Positions 55,703 through 64,000 of a stretch of DNA of 64,000 nucleotides are shown in pieces. Within the stretch, counting starts at the first letter, position 1; the number at the start of each line of letters is the position of its first letter. A program made the position numbers and the translations under genes. The DNA is from Acinetobacter pittii ANC 4050. GTDB taxonomy: Bacteria; Pseudomonadota; Gammaproteobacteria; Pseudomonadales; Moraxellaceae. The DNA is taken from NCBI RefSeq assembly GCF_000399685.1, contig NZ_KB976987.1:124001-188000 (forward strand), written 5' to 3'. Under the pieces are notes generated by a model that was not told where the DNA came from, searched no databases, and saw nothing but the letters and a program-made list of their open reading frames with translations.

Positions 55703-56383
55703 ATGCCAATGTTTCGTTCACTCAAGAGTATGGTAATCAGTTTCTTTTTAATGATGATTCTTGCGGCTATTATGTTTTGGGTGTATCTCAACATTCAGGC
55801 AAATTTAGTCGTTTCAGCTCATAATGCCGATATTAGTTTACCTGATTCTCTAGAAACAAAAATCCAAGTTGGCAATACTTTGCAAGTCCAGTCTATTGGT
55901 AAACTTGATACAACATTAGATATAGACCGCCAATTAACTTTACCTTTAAAAGGCAAATATTTAGCAGATTTAAATTTTGCTGTAGAAACACCAATTACGG
56001 TAAGTGTGGACTATTCAACAACTCTAAAAATTGATCAGGTTATGCCTTTGGAAACCACTACGGATTTGGTCTATCAAAGTAAATTTTTACCAAAATTTCC
56101 ACTTAAATTAGATATTCCTATTAAGTTGGATGTACCTTTTAATTTAAAACGTAGTTATACCGTTCCCGTTAAAATTGTTTTTGATGGTCCTGTTTATTTT
56201 GAATTCGATGAGCCTGTAAATTTATCGGTGAAACATCAGTTTAAACCGAGCTTAAACGTGAATGACCCTATGGAAATGGGTAATGTCTCGTCATTTAATG
56301 CCATCATGTATAATTCTGTGCCAAAAACAAAAGCAAATCTTGATATGCAAATGACCTTACCTCTGCGTAATGTGCATCCTTGA
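55703..56383 (+). CDS. Membrane-anchored repeat protein B, unrecognised
   Basis: 226 residues. One N-terminal membrane helix (about 9-30), then an extracytoplasmic part of the same build as its neighbour. Shared core: FPLKLDIPIKLDVPF here against IPLKLDVPIDIKVPL there, each followed by a PV-V/T-F-D-x-P-V stretch, so the two genes look like an old tandem duplication. Two start ATGs: 55703 and 55709, the second better spaced from GGGTGG. No enzyme motif, no Cys. Same transcript as protein A. Family unknown to me. Confidence 0.7.
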   Translation: MPMFRSLKSMVISFFLMMILAAIMFWVYLNIQANLVVSAHNADISLPDSLETKIQVGNTLQVQSIGKLDTTLDIDRQLTLPLKGKYLADLNFAVETPITVSVDYSTTLKIDQVMPLETTTDLVYQSKFLPKFPLKLDIPIKLDVPFNLKRSYTVPVKIVFDGPVYFEFDEPVNLSVKHQFKPSLNVNDPMEMGNVSSFNAIMYNSVPKTKANLDMQMTLPLRNVHP

Positions 56384-56477
56384 TAATTAAATAAATTGAC
56401 TAAATTTTATTTTTTATGAAGATCCTATTTGCAAATCTAAAAGTATCTACTGGATTAAAGATAAAACAGCTCGTTAT

Positions 56478-56496
56478 AAATGGAATAGTTCCATTT
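56478..56496. promoter_or_regulatory. Inverted repeat upstream of obgE
   Basis: AAATGGAA, TAG, TTCCATTT: perfect 8-bp arms 67 bp before the obgE start. Could be an operator or a weak hairpin; the short three-base loop favours a DNA site. Confidence 0.35.
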
Positions 56497-56532
56497 TCTA
56501 TTCGAGAATTTTATGAAAATATGGCAGAATAG

Positions 56533-57783
<1,251 letters not shown>

Positions 57784-57798
57784 AAAACCGAGGGAAAC

Positions 57799-58932
57799 AT
57801 GATAGAAGTGGTCGATGGGCAACGTCAGCTCAGTGAGTGTAAACGAATCGTTGTTAAAATCGGATCATCTTTACTTACAGCTAATGGGCAAGGTTTAGAT
57901 CTGGACGCTATTTCGCATTGGGCGAAACAGATTGCAGATCTGCACAATGCCGGACACGAAATTATTTTAGTGTCTTCAGGAGCTGTAGCAGAAGGTATGG
58001 TTCGTATGAAGCTTGCGAGTCGACCCACCGATCTACCCAGTCTACAAGCCTGTGCTGCAATTGGGCAGATGGGCTTAATTCATACTTGGTCTAGTGTGCT
58101 TGAAAACCATGGTATTCGTACTGCTCAGGTTTTATTGACTCATGATGATTTGGCAGATCGTCGTCGTTATCTGAACTCGTGTGATGCTTTGCAAAACTTG
58201 ATTGATTGGCGTGTGATTCCGGTCATTAATGAAAATGACACGGTGTCTACCGATGAGATCCGTTTTGGAGATAACGATACCTTAGCTGCGATGGTGGCAG
58301 GTCAGGTTCACGCAGAATTACTGATCATTTTAACGGATCAGCAAGGTATGTTTGACTCAGATCCGCGTCATAATCCTGAAGCTAAATTACTGTCTACCGT
58401 TCGTGCTATGGATGATGATTTATTCGATATGGCCGGTGGTGGTGGTGTACTCGGGCGAGGTGGAATGGTCACTAAAGTTCGTGCTGCACGTTTAGCTGCT
58501 AAATCGGGCTGTCCAACGCTCATCGCGAGTGGTGAAAGTGATAATGTTTTATCACGTGCGATGGCAGGTGAGATGCTAGGTACTTTGTTTACTACAGATA
58601 AAGATCGTATGACAGCTCATCAACAGTGGCTTGCTGCTCATTTACAAACAGCAGGGCGTCTTGTGATTGATGATGGTGCCGTTGAAGCGATTAAATTGAA
58701 GCATCGCAGTTTGCTCCCTGTTGGGGTTAAAAATGTTGAAGGGCATTTTGATCGTGGTGATGTGGTTGAATGTGTTGATAAACAAGGTAAACGTATTGCA
58801 GTAGGTCGAGTGAACTTTAGCTCACGCTCTGCTGAAATTATTAAAGGCTTAGCCTCAGATAAGGTTTATCAAGTATTAGGTGAGGCTCGTTCACTTGAAA
58901 TGATTCATCGTGATCATATGGCAATTTATTAA
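57799..58932 (+). CDS. proB: ProB, glutamate 5-kinase
   Basis: 377-residue first enzyme of proline synthesis. The amino-acid-kinase domain begins [13 protein letters not shown], with [11 protein letters not shown] and [35 protein letters not shown] is the active-site loop. The C-terminal PUA domain ([11 protein letters not shown]...GDVVE) is present. GAGGGAAAC precedes the ATG. Pairing with obgE is common in gammaproteobacteria; proA is not adjacent. Confidence 0.96.
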   Translation: MIEVVDGQRQLSECKRIVVKIGSSLLTANGQGLDLDAISHWAKQIADLHNAGHEIILVSSGAVAEGMVRMKLASRPTDLPSLQACAAIGQMGLIHTWSSVLENHGIRTAQVLLTHDDLADRRRYLNSCDALQNLIDWRVIPVINENDTVSTDEIRFGDNDTLAAMVAGQVHAELLIILTDQQGMFDSDPRHNPEAKLLSTVRAMDDDLFDMAGGGGVLGRGGMVTKVRAARLAAKSGCPTLIASGESDNVLSRAMAGEMLGTLFTTDKDRMTAHQQWLAAHLQTAGRLVIDDGAVEAIKLKHRSLLPVGVKNVEGHFDRGDVVECVDKQGKRIAVGRVNFSSRSAEIIKGLASDKVYQVLGEARSLEMIHRDHMAIY

Positions 58933-58944
58933 GTTTTATTCAAA

Positions 58945-58976
58945 TAAAAAAGCTCGCTTTATGCGAGCTTTTTTTC
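58945..58976. terminator. Bidirectional terminator, proB / HAD gene
   Basis: AAAAAAGCTCGC, TTTAT loop, GCGAGCTTTTTT; overlaps the end of the leftward HAD gene. Confidence 0.9.
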
Positions 58977-59615
58977 TGGGGTTAAACGGGGTAAAACACG
59001 ATCTTCACCAACCATATAGGGATGCGTGGCAAGGCTCAGCATATCTAGGTCTTCTGAGCTATTACCATACGCATAAATCTGATGGTAATGTTGTAGCGTA
59101 TATTGCTGATGTATTCTTAACTTCTTTTGTTCACTACTACAATCCGGAGTGGAATAGTAACCCGTCATCCTACCGTTTTTAATTTGAGTCTCGGTACAAA
59201 TCAACTCGATATCTAGTAATTTACAAAGTGGAGCAAGATAGACATCAATTGAAGCTGAAACTAATACGACCTGATCACCACGCAATTGATGGTGTTGTAA
59301 CTGAGTAAAAATTTCAGGTGAAAGTGCAGAGACTAACTCTTGTGCGTATTCTTCACCTAATCTTTGCAATTCAATTGCAGGGGTGTCTTTAAACATGCTA
59401 CGGAATAACTTGGCACGCATAGCATGGGCCGGATAAAAGTTAAGATAGTAGGCTTGAATCCATGGCAGAATTTTCAAGCCTTGCTTAACAATGTGACGCT
59501 TAGATAAAGCATAAAAGATGAACCCTGTAAAACTATCTTTACTACACAAGGTTCCATCAAAATCGAACAGGGCGAGACTTTTTATAGTCTTATTCGTTTC
59601 GCTCGTTGCATACAT
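58959..59615 (-). CDS. HAD-IB family phosphatase (SerB-like)
   Basis: 218-residue HAD hydrolase. Motif I LFDFDGTLCSKDSF (Asp18, Asp20), motif II VLVSASIDVYLAPLC, motif III-IV YGNSSEDLDMLSLA. It resembles the HAD-IB group with phosphoserine and related phosphatases. Its start lies 34 bases inside the preceding DUF1615 gene; no later Met precedes motif I, so the overlap is real unless a rare codon is used. Substrate unknown. Confidence 0.85.
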   Translation of the reverse strand: MYATSETNKTIKSLALFDFDGTLCSKDSFTGFIFYALSKRHIVKQGLKILPWIQAYYLNFYPAHAMRAKLFRSMFKDTPAIELQRLGEEYAQELVSALSPEIFTQLQHHQLRGDQVVLVSASIDVYLAPLCKLLDIELICTETQIKNGRMTGYYSTPDCSSEQKKLRIHQQYTLQHYHQIYAYGNSSEDLDMLSLATHPYMVGEDRVLPRLTPEKKLA

Positions 59616-60790
59616 GTTTCATATCGTCCGTTTACGCGGGTTGCATACCAATTGGTATTATAATCACGACTTAATTTAGGCCCAGAAATCACCACTTGAG
59701 GCATTATTGCATAGAGCGGCTCTTTACCAGTTTTTGATTTATAAAGTTTAGTCAGCGCAATATAAGTTTGAGTACTTTCAAACTTTTTCTCTTTTTCTAA
59801 TTTAAGATCATCACGTATCTGTCTTGGTGTAACTAAGATATTATTTTTTGCAAATACTGTAATCAGTTCTTTTTCAGACTGGCTTTGAGCTGCACGCGGA
59901 TCGCCATCTTTTGTGTAAAGAAGTAGATCACCATCCAGACTAATTTCGGTATCTGTTAGAGCTTTCAGCATACTTTGGAAAGCAGCATTACGGCTAGAAT
60001 ACATGCCTGAGTTATAGTCTGCAAATCGATAAATAGCTTTATCATAATTTGCTGGATAAACCATTAAACGATGTATGCCGTAATATAAACCGCCATATTC
60101 TGTGTATAAGTCATCACGAAGTGCAGCGGTGTTCATGCTTGAACGTTTATTGGCTTTCGCATAGTTAATATGAACTTGCATAGAACCCAGTGTGGTAATA
60201 GGGTTCATTTTCTCGCCAATATCTTGACCAACCAATTTGGCTGCACCTGTTAATGCGCTCACATGATAATGTTTAGCCATGAAATCGAAGATTTCTCGGT
60301 AAAGTAAGTCGAGTTCTTTCTCGGTTTTAACCTTACGCATTTGACTCATATAGTTGTTATCAGGAGAGGGCTGAGTTCTTAGCACTTCTTCAAAATAACC
60401 GGCAATTGTTCCGCCAATGGTTTTGCCCAGCTTATCTTCAAACTTTTCATTTAAGCGTGTGCTAACTTCTTCAACCGCCTTTTGACCTAATCCCGGCACT
60501 TGAGGGTTGGCAACAAAGTTAGATTCTTGATCAACTACAGCCACAATACTACAGACATTTTTCTTGGTTTTAGCAATATCCAAGTCTTTCATAATGTCAT
60601 CAATATCTTTAGCCCATGACTCACGGTCATGCACACGCGATGGAATTAGACGTTTAATCTGTTGGCTTTCTAGTTCGGGCTCATCATCGTTTGACCACCA
60701 AGCTTTATCACCACAAGCAGCTAAACTCATGCATACGGCGACCATACCGAATGATTTTAATAAAAAACGGGAAGACAACGGTTTGTTCAT
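59582..60790 (-). CDS. DUF1615-type lipoprotein, lytic-transglycosylase-like
   Basis: 402-residue exported protein. Signal with lipobox SLAAC (Cys about 25), then polar stretch. The N-terminal domain has CSIVAVVDQESNF and further on AIYRFADYNSGMYSSRNAAFQ, which recall the Glu-Ser and Tyr-Asn-Ala-Gly motifs of soluble lytic transglycosylases. The family is known as DUF1615 with no proven activity. The ATG at 60790 is used because the longer frame crosses the dusB start. Overlaps the HAD gene by 34 bases. Confidence 0.78.
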   Translation of the reverse strand: MNKPLSSRFLLKSFGMVAVCMSLAACGDKAWWSNDDEPELESQQIKRLIPSRVHDRESWAKDIDDIMKDLDIAKTKKNVCSIVAVVDQESNFVANPQVPGLGQKAVEEVSTRLNEKFEDKLGKTIGGTIAGYFEEVLRTQPSPDNNYMSQMRKVKTEKELDLLYREIFDFMAKHYHVSALTGAAKLVGQDIGEKMNPITTLGSMQVHINYAKANKRSSMNTAALRDDLYTEYGGLYYGIHRLMVYPANYDKAIYRFADYNSGMYSSRNAAFQSMLKALTDTEISLDGDLLLYTKDGDPRAAQSQSEKELITVFAKNNILVTPRQIRDDLKLEKEKKFESTQTYIALTKLYKSKTGKEPLYAIMPQVVISGPKLSRDYNTNWYATRVNGRYETCMQRAKRIRL

Positions 60791-60873
60791 GGCGAGGAAA
60801 GCACCTGCATAAAAAGATGAGCCGATTAAGCGGATGAAGTATACTATGTTGATCATCAATTGTATGAATATAT

Positions 60874-61899
60874 ATGTATATTGGTCCCTATCAACTGTCA
60901 AATAATTTAATTGTTGCTCCTATGGCCGGAGTCACAGACCGTCCATTTAGAACACTCTGCAAGTATTTTGGCGCAGGTCATGCAGTCAGTGAAATGATGA
61001 CTGCTGATAAAACTTTGCGGATGAGCAAGAAAAGCCTTTACCGTGCGAACTTTGATGGCGAACTCGCTCCGATCTCTGCTCAAATTGCAGGTTCTGATCC
61101 TGAGCAATTAGCAGAGGCGGCACGCTATCAAGTCGCAAATGGTGCACAAATTGTTGATATCAATATGGGATGTCCTGCTAAGAAAGTATGTAACAAACTT
61201 GCTGGTTCAGCATTACTACAAGATGAAGACTTAGTGGCTCGTATTCTTGATGCAGTTGTCGCGGCTGTTGATGTTCCCGTGACTTTAAAAACCCGTTTGG
61301 GCTTTTTAAATGGTCAAGAAAATATTTTAAGAGTCGCAAAAAGGGCAGAAGAAGCGGGAATTGCTGCACTAGCCTTACATGGTCGTACCCGTGAAGACAT
61401 GTATTTAAATACAGCACGTTATGATTTGATTAAACATGTCAAAGAATTAATAAATATTCCACTTATTGCGAACGGTGATATTGATAGTCCTGAAAAGGCG
61501 AAATATGTGCTCGACTATACTGGTGCCGATGCAATCATGATTGGTCGTGCTGCTCAAGGTCGACCCTGGATTTTTCGTGAAATTGCGCATTATTTAAAAA
61601 CTGGAGAGCACTTAGCTGCGCCTAATATTGAAGAAGTCAAAGATGTACTTTTAGGACATTTGTCTGAGCTATATCAATTTTATGGCGAATACTCTGGATG
61701 TCGTATTGCCCGTAAACATATTGCTTGGTACACAAAAGGCTTACGTTCAAGTAACGAATTCCGCCAAAATATGTATAAAGTTGAAAGCACTGCTGAACAA
61801 GCATTAGTGGTCGAAAACTATTTTAATGAGTTATTGGCTGAAGGTAATTTAATGAGTGATGTGCAAGTTGAGCAGGTTAACTTATTGCAGACTCATTAA
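60874..61899 (+). CDS. dusB: DusB, tRNA dihydrouridine synthase
   Basis: 341-residue flavoenzyme reducing uridines in the D loop. Motifs: APMAGVTDRPFRTLC at the start, INMGCPAKKVCNKLAGSAL with the catalytic Cys, HGRTRE, ANGDI and IGRAAQGRPWIFREI. The GCPAKKV form and the C-terminal helical domain match DusB rather than DusA. In most gammaproteobacteria fis follows; here a terminator and a convergent gene follow instead. It diverges from the DUF1615 gene. Confidence 0.93.
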   Translation: MYIGPYQLSNNLIVAPMAGVTDRPFRTLCKYFGAGHAVSEMMTADKTLRMSKKSLYRANFDGELAPISAQIAGSDPEQLAEAARYQVANGAQIVDINMGCPAKKVCNKLAGSALLQDEDLVARILDAVVAAVDVPVTLKTRLGFLNGQENILRVAKRAEEAGIAALALHGRTREDMYLNTARYDLIKHVKELINIPLIANGDIDSPEKAKYVLDYTGADAIMIGRAAQGRPWIFREIAHYLKTGEHLAAPNIEEVKDVLLGHLSELYQFYGEYSGCRIARKHIAWYTKGLRSSNEFRQNMYKVESTAEQALVVENYFNELLAEGNLMSDVQVEQVNLLQTH

Positions 61900-61901
61900 A
61901 T

Positions 61902-61934
61902 AAAAAGCCAGTAAAAGTTTACTGGCTTTTTTAA
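61902..61934. terminator. Bidirectional terminator after dusB
   Basis: AAAAAGCCAGTAAA / TTTACTGGCTTTTT with a two-base spacer; between convergent genes. Confidence 0.9.
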
Positions 61935-61936
61935 AT

Positions 61937-62983
61937 TTACTCATCTTCTAGCATTTCTACGACCAGTTGGTTAACCAGATCAGCAGCAGCTAATTCACGT
62001 ATTTGTGAGACATTACTACCCGCCCAAAAAGCACCAAAGCCATAGTCTTTATTTTTGCTTGCAATTGCATTGAGCTGCTTAGCCAAATCATAGGTATATG
62101 GATATTCGGGTTGAAGAGGGCGACTAGGTAAATCAATTTGTGTGTGCCAATGGTTGAGCAGGCCGCGGGCAGGACGTCCAGAAAGACTGGCACTGATTTG
62201 CGTTACAGACTCATTAAATAAAGCTTTACGGTATTCGACAGATGCATTTGAAGATGGGCATTGAACGAAGGCAGTTCCGAGTTGAACAGCAGTAGCTCCT
62301 AAGCTCAACATATGTCGTGCTTGTGCTCCATTCATAATACCGCCAGCGGCTACCACAGGTCGTTTGCAATGTTGGACAATCAGATGTACTAAATCACTGG
62401 TTTTAATTGCTGCATCAAAGGTTTTATTAAAGATTCCACGATGTCCACCAGCTTCAATCCCTTGAGCAATAATAATATCAATACCAGCCGCTTCAATGGC
62501 TTGTGCTTCAACTAAATTGGTAGCAGATACCATAGTGATAATTCCGGCATCTTTTAACGCCTGAATTTGATGAGGATGGGGAATACCAAAATGAAAACTG
62601 ACAGCTTTAGGTTTGGTTTCTAATACGACATTTAAAAAATCATCGTTATCAAGAAAACTTGGATAAATACAGTTTAAGTTTTGAGGAGGCTGTTCTCCGA
62701 ACTTTTCAAATTGTGGACGTAAATATTCAATCCACTGTACTGATGTTTGAGGATTAAGTTGTTCGGGCTGATGGCAGAAAAAATTAACCTGAAATGATTT
62801 TTCTGTAAGTGTTTGGGTTTTTAAAATCTGTTCTCGAGCACTTTGCGCTGTATTGGCACCTAGACCTAAGGACCCCAGACCACCCTGATTAGAAACTTCT
62901 GCGGCAAGTTCAGGTGTAGATACACCTGCCATAGGAGCAAGAAAAATCGGATGTTTAATTTCAAGTTGTTGTAATAGGGTCAT
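61937..62983 (-). CDS. Nitronate monooxygenase-like FMN enzyme
   Basis: 348-residue TIM-barrel flavoprotein of the NMO/2-nitropropane dioxygenase family. IFLAPMAGVSTPELAAEVSNQGGLG is the FMN-binding start; IIAQGIEAGGHRG carries the catalytic-type His, and VAAGGIMNGAQAR and LGATAVQLGTAFV bind the phosphate. It may detoxify propionate-3-nitronate-like compounds. The ATG at 62983 has GAGGTG eight bases ahead; a GTG three codons earlier is also open. Monocistronic. Confidence 0.87.
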   Translation of the reverse strand: MTLLQQLEIKHPIFLAPMAGVSTPELAAEVSNQGGLGSLGLGANTAQSAREQILKTQTLTEKSFQVNFFCHQPEQLNPQTSVQWIEYLRPQFEKFGEQPPQNLNCIYPSFLDNDDFLNVVLETKPKAVSFHFGIPHPHQIQALKDAGIITMVSATNLVEAQAIEAAGIDIIIAQGIEAGGHRGIFNKTFDAAIKTSDLVHLIVQHCKRPVVAAGGIMNGAQARHMLSLGATAVQLGTAFVQCPSSNASVEYRKALFNESVTQISASLSGRPARGLLNHWHTQIDLPSRPLQPEYPYTYDLAKQLNAIASKNKDYGFGAFWAGSNVSQIRELAAADLVNQLVVEMLEDE

Positions 62984-63100
62984 TTTATTCACCTCATTTC
63001 TTTATCTTCACCATAGCGTGAAAACCGAACCAAGCGCAAATAATATTGGGCATTTAGTTTTTAAATATTTATTTCTTAAATATTTAAAAGTTCTGATTTT

Positions 63101-63802
63101 TTAAAGTGGAGAAACATGAAATAAAGACCCGATCCAGCTTGAAAAAGCCATCGCTAAAATTCCCCACAAGGTAATGCGTAAACTTCCTTTAAGTTTAGAC
63201 GTACCTGCGAAATGACTGGATAGCGCCCCTAAAAAAGCTAATGAAATAATGCCAAATATTAAAACTGTTTTTTCAACCCAAATTTCTGGACTGAGTAAAA
63301 TAGCCAGCATGGGAAACAACGCCCCAAATGAAAATGAGCCAGCTGAGGCTAATGCGGCTTGGATAGGATTTGCTGCGGTATTTTCATGAATACCAATTTC
63401 ATCGCGTGCGTGAGCACCTAAGGCATCATGATGTGTAAGTTGTGTAGCAACTTGTCGAGCTAAATCAGGCTCTAAACCTCGGGCTACATAAATTTGAGTG
63501 AGTTCATCCAGTTCACGTTGCGGATGCTTTTTAAGTTCTTGTGCTTCAAACTTTAAGTCCGCTTTTTCAATATCTTCTTGTGATTTTACTGAAATATACT
63601 CTCCGGCAGCCATAGAAGTTGCACCGGAAATTAAACCCGCAATGCAGGTAATAAGAAGCGTATGAGCAGTGGCTCCACTTGCAGCCATTCCCATGATTAG
63701 ACTTGTAACAGAAATGATCCCGTCATTTGCACCTAAAACGGCTGCCCTTAACCAACCTGAGCGGTGAATAAAGTGATGTTCTGAGTGTTGGGAAAAGGAC
63801 AT
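63101..63802 (-). CDS. VIT1/CCC1-family membrane transporter
   Basis: 233-residue membrane protein of the vacuolar iron/manganese transporter type. Helices: LRAAVLGANDGIISVTSLIMG, then LISGATSMAAGEYISVKSQED, a charged cytoplasmic stretch with EAQELKKHPQRELDEL and DALGAHARDEIG, and three C-terminal helices. The family moves Fe2+ or Mn2+ out of the cytosol. AAGGTAAAG precedes the ATG. No metal-regulator site was found. Confidence 0.87.
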   Translation of the reverse strand: MSFSQHSEHHFIHRSGWLRAAVLGANDGIISVTSLIMGMAASGATAHTLLITCIAGLISGATSMAAGEYISVKSQEDIEKADLKFEAQELKKHPQRELDELTQIYVARGLEPDLARQVATQLTHHDALGAHARDEIGIHENTAANPIQAALASAGSFSFGALFPMLAILLSPEIWVEKTVLIFGIISLAFLGALSSHFAGTSKLKGSLRITLWGILAMAFSSWIGSLFHVSPL

Positions 63803-63937
63803 GACTTTACCTTTTTTAGTTATAAATTTTTATCTTATCCTATAAGATTATTTACAATAATACGATTAAAAAATGTGTCATGATAGGAAAAACAAACAGA
63901 TAAGTACTTTTTAAAACATAATATAAAAGGAGATAAA

Positions 63938-64000
63938 ATGAACAACTTATGGAAGGCTTCTATAGACTTAAATAGTGCAATTTATGAGTTTAATTATAAT
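63938..64000 (+). CDS. Start of a further gene (21 codons in window)
   Basis: ATG at 63938 with a strong ribosome site (AAAAGGAGAT) begins MNNLWKASIDLNSAIYEF and stays open to the window edge. Too little is present to name it. Confidence 0.5.
   Translation, partial: MNNLWKASIDLNSAIYEFNYN

Overview
The window is a contiguous piece of a chromosome from an Acinetobacter of the calcoaceticus-baumannii type. The evidence is AT-rich DNA, a recognisable carO outer-membrane porin gene at 20839, and Acinetobacter/Pseudomonas-type gene orders (ybgC-tolQRA, nadB-mucD-lepA-lepB-rnc-era-recO-pdxJ, sbp-cysTWA-cysB, obgE-proB). The species cannot be fixed from the sequence alone. No transposase, integrase, phage gene or CRISPR array was found. 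This is mostly core genome with a few poorly characterised accessory genes.

Layout. 1-3009: ybgC-tolQ-tolR-tolA, leftward; tolA runs off the left edge and has a long tandem-repeat coiled-coil domain. 3221-7806: exported M20 amidohydrolase, ruvA-ruvB and a dGTPase-like gene, all leftward. 8116-13951: purL, a Bcr/CflA efflux pump, a 41-residue membrane peptide and a NIF3-like protein, rightward. 13944-20543: enoyl-CoA hydratase, NMN adenylyltransferase, a VOC protein with a CAP lipoprotein, Bcp peroxiredoxin, a Dph6-like ATP pyrophosphatase, a Cys-rich secreted protein, queC-queE and dapD. 20839-27191: carO, then the leftward sulfate uptake block sbp-hydrolase-cysT-cysW-cysA-cysB.

27455-30502: pabC-mltG-tmk and a thioesterase. 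30558-41701: nadB diverging from mucD, then thioesterase, lepA, lepB, DUF4845, rnc, era, small lipoprotein, recO, pdxJ, miaE. This matches the Pseudomonas order except that algU-mucABC is missing between nadB and mucD. 41896-46386: SDR oxidoreductase, tRNA-Asn, an unrecognised gene, a thioesterase, a DMT transporter and an aminotransferase. 46594-49208: an accessory-looking block with a 59-residue protein, a twin-PAS GGDEF protein and a macro-like protein, lying between the aminotransferase and uvrB. 49389-54822: uvrB, lipocalin, RarD-like transporter and an N-terminally extended GAPDH. 54972-58932: two unrecognised membrane-anchored repeat proteins, then obgE-proB. 58959-64000: HAD phosphatase, DUF1615 lipoprotein, dusB, nitronate monooxygenase-like enzyme, VIT-family transporter, and the first 21 codons of a further gene.

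The candidates most worth following are: the paired membrane-anchored beta-repeat proteins (54972-56383); the macro-like protein (48417-49208); a three-segment, mutually exclusive RNA hairpin in front of cysB (22606-22676); the DUF1615 lipoprotein with lytic-transglycosylase-like motifs; and two small genes (13438, 46594) below usual ORF length cut-offs. No complete multi-gene defence or mobile system is present.
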